This document shows, in pieces, positions 1 to 10,988 of a stretch of DNA of 64,000 bases. The translations under genes and the position numbers were made by a program. Numbering within the stretch: the stretch's first letter is position 1; each line of letters begins with the position of its first letter. The DNA is from Hedera helix (Eukaryota > Streptophyta > Magnoliopsida > Apiales > Araliaceae). The stretch is taken from NCBI GenBank assembly GCA_947179155.2, contig OX359269.1, positions 28,229,517 through 28,293,516 on the forward strand. Reading direction: 5' to 3'. The notes under the pieces are model-generated. The model saw only the letters and a program-made list of their open reading frames with translations, was not told the origin of the DNA and did not search any database.

Positions 1-1
1 G

Positions 2-1801
2 ATCTGGAGACACTACTTATACGGAGAGAAAGTGGATATCTATACAGATCATAAAAGTCTCAAGTATTTCTTCACCCAGAAGGAACTCAACATGCGACAA
101 CGACGTTGGCTTGAGCTGTTGAAGGATTACGACCACACAATCCAGTATCACCCGGGAAAAGCGAACGTTGTAGCTGACGCTTTGAGCAGAAGATCTTATG
201 CGAGTACAAGTGCACTGCTGACAACACAAAAGTGTATTTTGTACGACTTGCAAAAGATGGAGATAGAGCTAAAGACACCAGGGACCCACTCGAAGATTGC
301 TCACGTGCGAGTAGAACCAGCTTTAATGGATAAAATTAAAGCTGCTCAAGCTATCGATCCGGAACTGATGAACAAGATGAAGAAAGTACAAGAAGGTGTC
401 ATCCCCGAAGCAAGAATCGACGAGACAGGAATACTTCGAGTCAACTCTCGACTCTGTGTTCCTAACGATCCTGAATTAAAGCATAAAATCATGATGGAGG
501 CACACAACACGTCGTTTGCAATCCACCCAGGAGGTACCAAGATGTATCGAGATCTTCGACATACATTTTGGTGGAACAATATGAAAAGAGAGATTGCAGA
601 GTTTATCTCAAGGTGCCTAACTTGTCAACGTGTCAAGGCAGAACATCAAGTACCTAAGGATCCATTACAACCACTTGAGGTTCCCGAATGGAAGTGGGAA
701 CACATCAATATGGATTTCGTGACGGGTCTTCCCAAAGTTTCTCAAGGCTTAGATGCAATTTGGGTCATCGTAGATAGATTGACCAAATTCGCTCATTTCT
801 TGCCTATACGAGAAAACTTTTCACTTGAACGTCTTACCGGTATGTACATAAATGAGATCGTGAGATTGCATGACATGCCAGTTTCCATAGTTTCTGATCG
901 AGATCCTAGATTCACTTCACGCTTTTGGATCAGTCTACAAAAAGCTATGGGCACTGAACTACGTTTTAGTTCTGCATACCATCCTCAAACGGACGGACAA
1001 TCGGAAAGGACGATCCAGACCCTCGAAGATCTTTTGAGACTTTGTGTATTAGACTTCAAAGGAAGTTGGGATAAGTACTTGCCATTGGTGGAATTTTCTT
1101 ACAACAACAGTTACCAAGCAAGCATAGGCATGGCTCCATTCGAGGCTTTGTATAGAAGGAAGTGTCGCTCTCCAATATGTTGGAATGAGGTAGGAGAAGC
1201 AAAATTGTTGGGACCCGAGTTGGTACGCTTGACGACCGAAAAGATCCAAATGATCCGACAACGAATACAGACAACACAAGAACGACAAAAGAGTTATGCC
1301 GATCTTCATCGGAGAGATGAGAGATTCAACGTCGGAGATCATGTATTCTTACGTGTTTCTCCATGGAAAGGAGTTACGAGATTCGGAAAGAGAGGAAAGC
1401 TTAACCCTCGATTTATTGGCCCATTTGAAATCCTCGATCGATTAGGAACCGTAGCCTACAGACTAGCTTTACCACCAAGTATGTCTCGCATCCATAACGT
1501 TTTTCACATATCTATGTTACGTAAATATGTGAAGGACCCAAACCACGTCATTGAGTTAGAAGCAGACGTTATAGCAGAGGATTTAACATACGAGGAGGTA
1601 CCTGTTAAGATCCTAGATAAGAAGGAGCAGATTCTACGCTCAAAGGTTATACCTCAAGTTAAGGTTTTATGGAGGAACCAAGATATTGAGGAAATAACCT
1701 GGGAGCTAGAATCCGAGATGAAATCTAAATATCCTTACCTCTTCGAAATGCCAGGTACGTCAATTTCGGGGACGAAATTTCATAAGGAGGGGAGGTTGTA
1801 A
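2..1801 (+). CDS. Gypsy-1 pol, 3' part: RNase H end, integrase, chromodomain (cut by window edge)
   Basis: C-terminal part of a Ty3/Gypsy polyprotein; the frame is open from nucleotide 2, so the true start lies outside the window. Residues counted from nucleotide 32: the end of RNase H (YTDHKSLKYFF) at about 4-14; integrase zinc finger His158, His165, Cys195, Cys198; catalytic triad Asp228 (MDFVTG), Asp289 (SDRDPRF) and Glu325 (GQSERT), with 35 residues between the last two, the classical DD35E spacing; a GPF module near 461-485; and a chromodomain-like tail at about 522-572 (KVLWRN, EEITWELE). Integrase inserts the cDNA and the chromodomain is thought to guide it to chromatin. The set and order fit chromoviruses of the Tekay/Del kind. 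The stop falls inside the first five bases of the LTR. No internal stop or lost catalytic residue is seen, so this copy looks younger than Gypsy-2. Confidence 0.93.
   Translation: MWRHYLYGEKVDIYTDHKSLKYFFTQKELNMRQRRWLELLKDYDHTIQYHPGKANVVADALSRRSYASTSALLTTQKCILYDLQKMEIELKTPGTHSKIAHVRVEPALMDKIKAAQAIDPELMNKMKKVQEGVIPEARIDETGILRVNSRLCVPNDPELKHKIMMEAHNTSFAIHPGGTKMYRDLRHTFWWNNMKREIAEFISRCLTCQRVKAEHQVPKDPLQPLEVPEWKWEHINMDFVTGLPKVSQGLDAIWVIVDRLTKFAHFLPIRENFSLERLTGMYINEIVRLHDMPVSIVSDRDPRFTSRFWISLQKAMGTELRFSSAYHPQTDGQSERTIQTLEDLLRLCVLDFKGSWDKYLPLVEFSYNNSYQASIGMAPFEALYRRKCRSPICWNEVGEAKLLGPELVRLTTEKIQMIRQRIQTTQERQKSYADLHRRDERFNVGDHVFLRVSPWKGVTRFGKRGKLNPRFIGPFEILDRLGTVAYRLALPPSMSRIHNVFHISMLRKYVKDPNHVIELEADVIAEDLTYEEVPVKILDKKEQILRSKVIPQVKVLWRNQDIEEITWELESEMKSKYPYLFEMPGTSISGTKFHKEGRL
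1784..1796 (+). other. Polypurine tract of Gypsy-1
   Basis: Purine run (AAGGAGGGGAGG plus T) immediately before the TGTAAGACCC start of the LTR. This is the usual primer position for plus-strand DNA synthesis. It overlaps the end of the pol reading frame. Confidence 0.8.
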
Positions 1802-2640
1802 GACCCCGAATTTTATGAAATATAAAATTTAATTTTTCTTCATATATATTTTTCATGAAACAGTAAGTGGTTAAATTGACGAAATTGAAAGTTAAGGATG
1901 TTATGTGCAAATTTTATTTTGACGGACAATATTCGTTTTGTCGGGGAATATTCGGGCCGTACGACGGCGCCGAAATAACAAATTATTTGTGGACCCCACA
2001 ACGGAATATTTGTCGGATATAGAAAATGACAGAAGTAACCTTTTTAAATAAAAATAGTCAACGGTGTTAACTGTTAAAATACCGGTGATAAAATAATAGT
2101 AGCATACGGTAATTTATGGTATTTTCTGTAGCACACGGTACTCTACAGCAGCACACGGTATTGCACAGTGTCTTATATTATTGAGCTGATAATTGACACC
2201 GTAACTGTTGCACATCATTTTATCAATAATTGTCGCTGCATAATATTTTATGTTATCAATTCAATAATTGTTGCTACACAGTATTTTGTATTATTGATTC
2301 GATAATTGTCATTACACTGTATTTCACATCATTGAGTCAATAATTGTTGGTGCACAGTATTCTAATAATTGTCACAGTAGCACATACACAGTAATTTATA
2401 TTATTAAATTAATAATAATATGTAACGTGTTTCTTACATTATTGTGGTAACATTATTTTATATGTTGGACTCACAGGAAGAATAAATAAATAAATAAAAA
2501 ATAAAATAATTAATTTTACTATTTGAAATAGTAACGTGAATAGTGACGTGAATAGTACGTGAATAGTAAGAAACATGTGGGACCCATTGTGGGGCCCACA
2601 TGAAATGTGAGAAATGTGAGAATTTGCTGAAGAGTTGGTG

Positions 2641-2659
2641 GAGGCTGCGCAGCAGCCTC
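2641..2659 (+). other. Perfect hairpin upstream of LTR TATA box
   Basis: GAGGCTGC, loop GCA, GCAGCCTC: an 8-bp perfect stem with a 3-nt loop, about 50 bp before the TATA box. Hairpins of unrelated sequence occupy a similar place in the LTRs at 31843 and 37249. Confidence 0.7.
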
Positions 2660-2709
2660 TGCTGAATTTTTTTCTGTTCACCTACCACGCATAGTAACTT
2701 ATTTTCTCC

Positions 2710-2718
2710 TATAAATAG
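2710..2718 (+). promoter_or_regulatory. TATA box of Gypsy-1 LTR promoter
   Basis: CCTATAAATAG, the common plant LTR core promoter sequence, in the middle of the LTR. The following AGCTGAATAG and ACACCTAAAACATAAA are conserved in the related LTRs, so transcript start (U3/R border) probably lies about 30 bp downstream. Confidence 0.75.
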
Positions 2719-3348
2719 CTTGCTCAGCTGAATAGAAAAATCACACCTAAAACATAAAATTTTTCTATAAGAATTTTATGAGTTTTCTCTGAGAATAGTA
2801 AGGTTATTTTGAGAGTTTGAAAGCCAAAAGGAGTGCAGGAATTTTTCAAGTAAGTGTTTTATTAAAGAGTAGTAATTTCATAAATTCCTATTTTTCACGG
2901 TATTCACAAATCTTCCTTTAGAAGACTCTTCTTTGAGAAGATTCATTTTTAAAAGCTTTCTTTGGAAGATTTATTTTGGAATATTATTTTAAAAACTATT
3001 TTAAAGTAGTTATATTATACTATAAAAATTATGTTAAATATATATAACTTTGATAGTTCATAATATACGAGTTATCATACACTTTGAAATTTATATGTGG
3101 TAATTACTAATTTATATTAAAAATATATAGGTTGATCAACCTCATTTAAATCAATATCCAGTCACGTGTTAAGGTAAGGAATATCATTCTTTTCACACTC
3201 TTAAATTTATTACGGTAAGGGATATCACTCTTTTCATCATCATAAATGGATATTATTTTCTTTCTTACTTGAAGGGATTATCATTCTTTGATTCTCGAAA
3301 ATAATATCGTTTCTTTCTTGTGCCATTTATTTCCATGTATTAAATTGT

Positions 3349-3600
3349 GGGAATAACCTTACGGCGCGGTTTACCGCCTGTTGGTGAATAACCTTTTGTA
3401 TTCATTCCTTATTAATCTTTGAGAATAACCTTACGGTGCGGATTATCGCCTGTTTGGTGAATAACTCTTCGTATTCAAATTGATGGGAATAACCTTACGG
3501 CGCGGATTATCGCCTGTTTGGTGAATAACTATTCGTATTCAAATTGATGGGAATAACCTTACGGTGCGGATTATCGCCTGTTGGTGAATAACCCTTTTTA
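3349..3600 (+). repeat. GC-cored minisatellite inside LTR, four units
   Basis: Four direct units of about 63-73 bp start near 3349, 3422, 3487 and 3551. Each contains GGGAATAACCTTACGG or a close variant, then a GCGG core, CGCCTGTT, and GGTGAATAAC. The core can fold (GGCG with CGCC around an 8-nt loop). Three units occur in the related LTR at 43862-44065 and none in the LTRs at 31843 or 37249. Confidence 0.8.
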
Positions 3601-4937
3601 TTTGTCTCGTATGGAAATAATTTGTCTACACGAATTATCACATGACACTTTTATTCCATATTCGTAAGTGATATCATTTTCCTTTATACTCATAAGGGAT
3701 ACCATCTTTTTCATCTTCCATTATTCAAACTTACTATGGTAAAGGATATTAATTTCCTTCACCTTTTGTTAATCAAACCTGCTACGGTAAGGGATATTAT
3801 TTTCTTTCATACTCCTAAATCGAAACTTATTATGGAACTATTGCTTCTATAATTCCTGAAAATATTATATGTTCCATAATAGTTGAACTTCATTATTTCA
3901 ACTGAACCTTCCTATTTACGTGAACCTTTCTATTGAACTGTAACCGTGGATCTTGAATATCATTTTTAAATTTCACTCCACATCATGTTGACAATTTGGA
4001 CATTATTTGAATCTGCACAAAGTAAACTTCTGATACTTATTGTTTATCCTGTTCTTCTGTTCATCATTTGTATCACTGTTATTTGTATTAATCATCAAGA
4101 ATCAAACTGTTGTGAATATCTGTGGCCGGGGGCACAGATGTGATATAATTGTTGAACAGATGATAGGTTAAAGGCGATATACTAGGTTAAAGGCGATACA
4201 TCTGTTCGGTGTCTTTTATGGCACGTGGAATGTTCTCTTTGGCCCGTAGTGCAAAGATGAACTGTTGATTGGTATGATTATGACCAAAGGCTGAATCTGG
4301 TATAATCATGACCGTTGGTGTTATATTGAATGTCTTTGGCCCGTAGTGCAAAGATGAACTGTTGATCTGCATAATTATGACCATGAACTGTGAAGTTGTA
4401 TTATTTTGACTAATGGTATTTCAGATGATAAAAGTTGATGATATTTTTACTAAAAAGAGAAGCGAGTGGACATTATAGTCTGCATTATTCTTCTAATAGA
4501 TTGCTCATTCCGCTGCTATTATTGATCTGAACATTGTTTAAGAATTTAACTACAGTTTTTGATATAAACCTTGTACTCTATTGTATTCTATCAAGAACTC
4601 AACTGTTGAAGGCTAATGATAATTTATTCGTCATTATCTTAGTCATGATATTTCTTACTGGGCTATTTGAGCTCACCCTTTCTTTTGTTCCATTGTTTTT
4701 CAACAGGAGATGAAAACGTAACAGGGTCTAGCCGGGGGATGGAGTGAGAGTCTAGTCTGAGGAATAGCTGTCGTAGTCTTCACGTGTTGTAAAATAGTGT
4801 GGCAATAATAGTGAAGACTTAGTTGTGTATTATTATACACTGTATTGTTGTACGTTGTGATTTGTTGTAATAATTTTGTTGTAGTCTTTTGACGACTCAA
4901 GTTTGGGTTGTATGGGCCTAGATTTGGGGGCGTCACA

Positions 4938-5108
4938 AATAACATATTAGTAACCCCCTTTAATTAATTCTAATAATTAATTACATAATTATTTAATCAC
5001 ATAATTAATTAATCACATAAAAAGATTTAAATAATCTCGTAAAACTAACTCGTTGGAAATTAAATTAATAATTTAATTAATAAAGACGTGGAAATTCTAG
5101 GACATTAC
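4938..5108 (-). mobile_element. Possible gypsy-type LTR scrap (LTR start, minus)
   Basis: Read on the minus strand it opens with TGTAATGTCCTAGAATTTCC, resembling the TGTAATG start of the LTR unit ending at 12226. Its other side is cut by the end of Gypsy-1, suggesting Gypsy-1 landed in or beside this older LTR. AT-rich, no coding potential. Confidence 0.4.
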
Positions 5109-6179
5109 AGTTTCACCAAATTTTGGTTAAGTTTTTTTATTCATATCACCATAAGTACTATTCAAATTTGTATTAGTTAAATACTATCTAAATTTCAAAA
5201 CATTTATATCTCTAGTAGAAGTAAAAAAAAACGATATTTTTCTTTCCTATTCAAATTAACATAAGTACTATACAAATTTATAATAATTAAATATATACTA
5301 TCCAAATTTGTATAGTATTCAAAGAAAAAAAAATACTCAATCAATCTCTAATAGAAAAAAATAACTTTTAAAAGAATATTTATTTTTTGTTTTAGAATTT
5401 AATTACAAAAAAAAATTATCACAATTTTATGTAATTAATGAAGAAAATATACAAATTATATTATATATTAGCCAAATTTATTAAAATTTGAATTATACCA
5501 AGTTACAAGATAAATTGTACTTTCTCTGTTCTAAATTATAAGATCAATATTGACTTTAAAAATTCAACTTCATACATTTTTAAACTCAAAATTGAGATAA
5601 TTCATTTTATTTATGTCAATACAATTATAAATATCATAATTAACCTAAAAAGTACTACTAGTTATAATATGTTATAATTTTAAGAACTTTAATAAATCAT
5701 GCCAATTTTATGTTTAAAAATGTCTCAAATTGACTTTTAAAAAGTCAGTAGTGATCTTATAATTCAAAATGGAGGGATTTTTAATAATATATGTGAATAT
5801 TTTAAAAACATAATAATGATAAAATTATTTAAAAAATTATACTGAATTCATTATTAACTAATTGTCATAACTAAATTAAAACTTATTAGAGCTTGAGTTT
5901 CATACTTCTATTTAGATTAGAATTTCAATCAAATTTTGTCAATATAAACTAATACAAAATTTCATTACAAATTTAATTAAAATTAAAATAATTATTTTCT
6001 CATAATCATAATTAAATGAATATCCATTCCATTTAAATGTTTAACTTAATAATATATCGAAATAACCTATAATACATAAGTCAACATTTATTATTTAAAT
6101 AAATATTTAATAATTTAATAACTAATATTATATTCTCAAAATCCTAATTAAGACTTATCTAATTAGTAATATAGTAAAC
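5109..6179. other. AT-rich intergenic stretch holding one MITE
   Basis: No gene, RNA or clear element except the MITE at 5519-5779. Long A and T runs and degenerate AT-rich DNA; open frames are short and unrecognisable. Confidence 0.6.
5519..5779. mobile_element. Stowaway/mariner-type MITE
   Basis: About 260 bp with terminal inverted repeats: left TTTCTCTGTTCTAAATTATA, and the right end read in reverse TCCCTCCATTTTGAATTATA. This matches the widespread plant Stowaway consensus (CTCCCTCYGTYCC...AATTATAAG). The inverted homology continues into AGATCA and a GACTTT block. TA precedes the left end; the right TA is not clear. No coding capacity. Confidence 0.75.
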
Positions 6180-6644
6180 TATTATTCTCCAAAGGCGCAA
6201 AGAGATCTTGAAGGGGGGATTTAATAGATTTTTTTGAAACTTATTTTTAAGTAGTGATTACTAAATGGATTAAACAAGTTAACTTATTTGATTAAGCACA
6301 GTAGAATATGTTATTTAAAAAAAAAATGCCCTTAGAGATATAATAAGAGATTTTAGTTCTTAACTTTAATGACAGTGTGGAAAGTTATCACAACAAGTAT
6401 TGTAGAGTGGCTATAATGTAAAAGTGGTTATGAAAATAATAAAGTAAATGGACAAATTTTTTTTAAGAGATTCAGAGTACAAAAGTTTCCTAGTACTCTA
6501 CTCTACTACGAGAGTAGGGATAATCTACTAAGGATAGTAGGTTATAAAAACCTTGGTTCATTAAGAACCTATACAACAGTTGATTCATTAAGAATCAAGC
6601 AAGTCACTTAGATTTGACTTTTCAAGATCACTTAGATCTGTTAA
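6180..6644 (-). mobile_element. Copia-C LTR, left fragment
   Basis: Resembles the Copia-A LTR at 57337 onwards: a purine-rich GAAGGGGGGATTTAATAGAT block near the end (compare AATAGGGGGTTGAATAGAT), then GGTTCATTAAGAACC-type repeats and CACTTAGATTTGACTTTTC. Interrupted at 6645 by a gypsy-type LTR and resumed at 12232. The outer end is too degenerate to fix, so the start is approximate. Confidence 0.65.
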
Positions 6645-6971
6645 TGTGACTCCCCCAAATTTAGGTATCTATACCTCGAATTCTATACTCACGATACTAA
6701 ACATCGATCACAGACATATACCCATTCGTTACAACATAATATGAATATTTACATCATTTAACTTTACATTACTTAACAGTATCCCAAGTTCTACTAACCT
6801 TTACTAATACAATGATGTTCTAATACAAAAGATTATCATAGTTCATACACAAAGGATTGTAACCGTTCATGACATTCAAATTTAATATAAATTTGAACTT
6901 TAACTGAAATTACTCGGTGGCCTTATCCTTGCCTTTGTCTTTACTAGAACTACTAGCATTCTCAGTCTTAA

Positions 6972-7016
6972 CTGTAAACAGGTAATATAACGTAAGGGTG
7001 AGTAACAAGTTGCTCA
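6972..7016 (-). promoter_or_regulatory. R/U5 hairpin with acceptor-like AG, minus strand
   Basis: On the minus strand CTGAGCAACTTGTTACTCACC is followed, about 26 nt on, by CCTGTTTACAG. Same arrangement as in four other LTR families of the window (see findings). Confidence 0.5.
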
Positions 7017-7846
7017 GCAAGTAATAAACAAATAAGGAACAATATTCAAGTTCAAAGGTTCATAAACTTAGAATATTTAATAATTACCGATAATTCACAA
7101 TGGGATTTAATGGATCAATAATGAATGGTTTTCATTAGTTCAAAATCAGAAAGATTTAGAGTTTGAATGATTCATGGGTAATCAACTTTCGGGCATTTGG
7201 CAAATAAACAATATCAGTATTTCAAGTATGAATATTTTCATTACTGAGAGGTCACTAAGGACCAAAGAACTCTTAGAAGGATTAACATCGATTTACTGAA
7301 AAACCTTCGGTAACAGGTGCATGAGGTGATCAACTTCGTTATACCCTAAATTATGCATAACGTTTAGTCATAGCGCGCGAGTCGGATTCACCGATATAAA
7401 ATAATTCCCCTTTTTAAAGGATCGTTCATCTTAATATAAGAGTTTGCACCAAGACAATTGGTTTGGATCTCATTTCATCATTTGTCTAGCCGGAACAAGT
7501 GACATAGACTTACTTCTCGAAATATCTTATGAACAATTAGGATTCTCATTGCCAATAAATTAATGTTTGAATATTCTTTCAGAGACGTAAGTATGAACAA
7601 ATTCATGTAAGTTTAATATAAAACAGTTTTCAATAATCATTACATGTAAAATACTTGTACGGAATAATAAAGGTGTACAAGTTTAGGGAACTTGCCTATT
7701 TCATCGTCTCTAATTAGCTCTACGGTATTGTCCTTTAGAGAATCTATATCAATTCGACATCCTAATCAGTCACTATCGGACTTTACACATTATTTTTAAC
7801 TAGATTCACACATTAATGTCAACTTACATCATACGATTCAAATTCT

Positions 7847-8181
7847 GCAAATAAAATAATTTTTCTTATTAATTTATTTGCTTACTCTTTATTCATTGTA
7901 TTATTTACTTCATTTCATTTTCATAATCAAGTTCTACAAATAAAATAATCTTTATTATTATTTTATGTATTTTAATTTATCTTCATAATCTATAAATAAA
8001 ATAATTCTTATTATTATTTTATTTGTTTATCCTTTATTTATTTTAATTCACTCTCATAGTCTTAATCCACAAATAAAATAATCTTTCTTTTATTATTATT
8101 TTAGTTGTTAAGGTTTTATCCATTCATTTACTTTAATTTATTTTCACAAATAAAATAATCTTCATTATTATTTTATTTGGT
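7847..8181. repeat. Tandem palindromic AT repeats in LTR
   Basis: Five units starting near 7847, 7936, 7991, 8069 and 8146. Each has CAAATAAAATAAT, a short loop, then ATTATTTTATTTG or a close variant, so each unit is a self-complementary hairpin. Spacing is 55-90 bp. Confidence 0.7.
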
Positions 8182-9440
8182 TATGTCTTATATATTTATT
8201 TTAATTTTATCCTTTATTTAACTTAATCATTATATTTTCTTATCAATATAACATATTAATGAAAATGACCATAATACCATTAATTAGTCTTATTTATTCA
8301 TTTTTAATACTCGTTGCTAAAATTATATTACATAATTTTTTGATTTATCTTTAATTATTTTCTTTAATTTTCTTAACTCAAATTTATTTATTAAAAATAC
8401 CTAAATAACTTATTATTTTTGTTCCTTATGGAAACGCTTTGCTAACATTATTTCACATGTAAAATATTTTTTCCTTCATTTTTCAATGCCATTTATTATT
8501 TTTGAAAGTGTCATTTATGCTTAAAATTGCAACATTTTTCATAATTTGAGATTTTTTCAAAATATTCTGAAATTCATATGGTAACATCTACATATCAGTG
8601 TGCACTCTCAATAAAAATTTAGCTCCATTGAAGTTACATAACTTCTAGTTTTTCAGTTTTAACCCGAGATTGACAATATCCACTCATCCAAAGTCAGATT
8701 AAGGTCATTTTTGGCCAGGAGCTAAATCATAACATATGTTTTTAGAATTCATAAAGCCGAATTTTATCTCACTGATTAGGTCCCCGAAAATAGTCTATTT
8801 GACAGTTTTATGACAATTTGGGCTGTTTTGGTAGAAAAATCACCATAAATGAAAATTTTAATATTTTTCATTTATTCCGCTTGAGTTGGTTTGAAAAATC
8901 ATAGATCTATTAACCAAAGCTTTTGGATCACAAAAATAATAAAATCACATAAAGTTATAACTGTCTAAAATTTTAGTTTCACTTTAGGGTTTTTCTGGTA
9001 AAACGTTTATGTTCTTATATTCTTTCCATTTTGAGTTCTTACACTTTTTAACACATAATAACATAAAATCTCCATCTAAACTACTTTATACATTCGAAAT
9101 CCACCATGATTTTCACAACACATAACCTCCCACAATCAAGCATGATATAACATCTATCTAACGAAAATATATTAACAAAACTAGAAGATTCAAGTTAGGA
9201 TACTTTTAGACCTTTTAAATACTCTCTTCCTCTTGGCTATGAACTTTTTTAGGCTTAAATGATCCACAATGGTTTCTCTTCTCCTCCCTTGCTTCTGCTT
9301 TCCTCCAAGACCTCCCAACACTTAGTTTTTTTTTTTTCTCACTCTCTCAATTTCTCTCTTCTTTCTTAATTTCTCTCTAACTCTTCTAACACTTGGTGTA
9401 TGGAATGGGAAAGTAACCTTTGTAAATGTGAGTGAAGGGG

Positions 9441-9450
9441 TCTATTTATA
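9441..9450 (-). promoter_or_regulatory. TATA box, first promoter module of the 5.6-kb LTR
   Basis: Minus strand TATAAATAGA, followed downstream by a CT/AG-rich leader at about 9330-9380, typical of plant LTR promoters. Confidence 0.6.
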
Positions 9451-9657
9451 GAGAAAGGATAATTCTACTTAGTTAATCTTTAATCATCCAACACATACTT
9501 AATCACGCTTTAAAATTAATTAAATTTCAAACAATTTGAGGAAAAAGTGGACAACTTGGGAGTGATTTAAGGGGCCTTCACAAGACTTAAAGTTGTGCAA
9601 AGCTCAAGGATTGGGAGGCCCTATGTTGTCGGATTTTTGACCAAGAATTTCTTTGTG

Positions 9658-9701
9658 TGTGTATATATATATATATATATGTATGTATATATATATATAT
9701 G

Positions 9702-9764
<63 letters not shown>
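9658..9764. repeat. (TA)n microsatellite
   Basis: Imperfect TA dinucleotide run with GTATG interruptions, about 105 bp. Apparent open frames here simply translate TATA repeats. A shorter (TA)n sits in the homologous block at 11576-11595. Confidence 0.9.
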
Positions 9765-9766
<2 letters not shown>

Positions 9767-10770
9767 TAGAACTTGGTCATACATTTTTTTATTTGGATCG
9801 GACTAGGTCAACCCAATTGGTTGGACCTGGGTTTGACCAACCCGGTCAACTGATAAATTGGCACAACGCCCCGACGTAGTTTTGTGCCTTAGGGACAGCA
9901 CTTCGGCGCTGTCTTTGGTATTTATTTTTTTAAAAAATAATAATTACACCAGTGCTTCGGTGCTGGTTCTCTATGTAAAAATCGCGCCCTGACGCACTTG
10001 GGTAGAATGCTCAAGTACAATTTTAACTTTTGTGATTTTTACCCCTTATGATTCAATCCTCCATAACTTACTCATTTCACATCCAAATGAGCTCAAATTA
10101 GTTTCATTATTTCATAAATTTATAAATCTTCATTATTCAAAATTTTAATTTATTTTTGAAAATATTTATTTAACCAAAAATAATGGTTCTTCAAGCTAGG
10201 ATTTTATTTTAACATATTTCACACGAAAATTCACCATAAATTTATTTCAACTCCTTTTTTGTTGATTCCACTTGGATTAGTTTCGTATTTCATAGATCTA
10301 CAACATACAATTTTTAGATCATACAAATAATTTACACATTTTATTTCATTTTATACCAAATATCATGTTTTCTACTAGTACATTTTAGGTTTCATGTTCA
10401 CATGCATTCTTTTTGTACAATTAAACACATAAAAATATATTCTAAACACATAATCTCCTTTCAATAACCATCCTTATACCTTCTAGTCCTTCATGATCCC
10501 ACAAGTAAAACTCCCACAACCAAGCATTCATATTTAACTTACAACTAACTATACCAATCGTAACTTATAAAACTTTTAAGTGAGGAAGTACTATACCTCC
10601 TTAAAATGAACCTCCCTAAGCTATCCACTTTTCCTTCCTTGTTAGACTCTTCTTGATCCAACAATTGGCAAGAGTTTCCTCTTATATTTCTTATTTTTCT
10701 CTCAATTTCTCTCTAACTTTCCTTATTCTTAAAATTTCAAGTAAACTCTGAAATTTACTTTGGAAGCTCC

Positions 10771-10780
10771 TATTTATAGA
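10771..10780 (-). promoter_or_regulatory. TATA box, second promoter module of the 5.6-kb LTR
   Basis: Minus strand TCTATAAATA, in sequence alignable with the module around 9441 although diverged. Confidence 0.6.
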
Positions 10781-10973
10781 CCCTCCTAAGGTACACATAC
10801 AACCAATACATGTATAAAATACTATCAATTGGTTAATATCCCATGGTAAAAGTTATTTTTGGTGAAAAGTAGTACTAATTCCCCATTTTAAGGGGTTAAA
10901 CCATACTTCATCTACTTATTACATGGCACATGGCTCCAAAAGAGAGGAAAAAAATTAGCACTTTAGCCTTGTT

Positions 10974-10988
10974 GGGGGGGGGGGGGGG
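10974..10988. repeat. Poly-G run
   Basis: Fifteen consecutive G on the plus strand, in otherwise AT-rich LTR DNA. Confidence 0.9.

Larger units (their letters stand above)
1797..4937 (+). mobile_element. 3' LTR of Gypsy-1 (3,141 bp)
   Basis: Starts TGTAAGACCCC straight after the polypurine tract and ends GGGGGCGTCACA, giving TG...CA ends. It aligns along much of its length with LTR copies at 31843-34303, 37249-39037 and 42072-44603. It holds a TATA box at 2710, a hairpin at 2641-2659, a GC-cored minisatellite at 3349-3600, and near its 3' end a TGGGC/GCTCA hairpin followed by an acceptor-like CAACAG. The upstream part (2100-2460) repeats units such as CAGTATTTTATATTATTGA with ATAATTGTC. It shares the minisatellite with the 42072 copy but not with the Gypsy-2 type. 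The 5' LTR is outside the window, so the target duplication cannot be tested. Confidence 0.9.

Noticed and set aside
3349..3600. CRISPR-like repeat-spacer array
   Set aside because: Only four imperfect units in a plant LTR; the whole unit, including the spacer, is repeated, and the context is eukaryotic.
9587..9879. Tyr/Ile repeat proteins on both strands
   Set aside because: Translation of a TA microsatellite.
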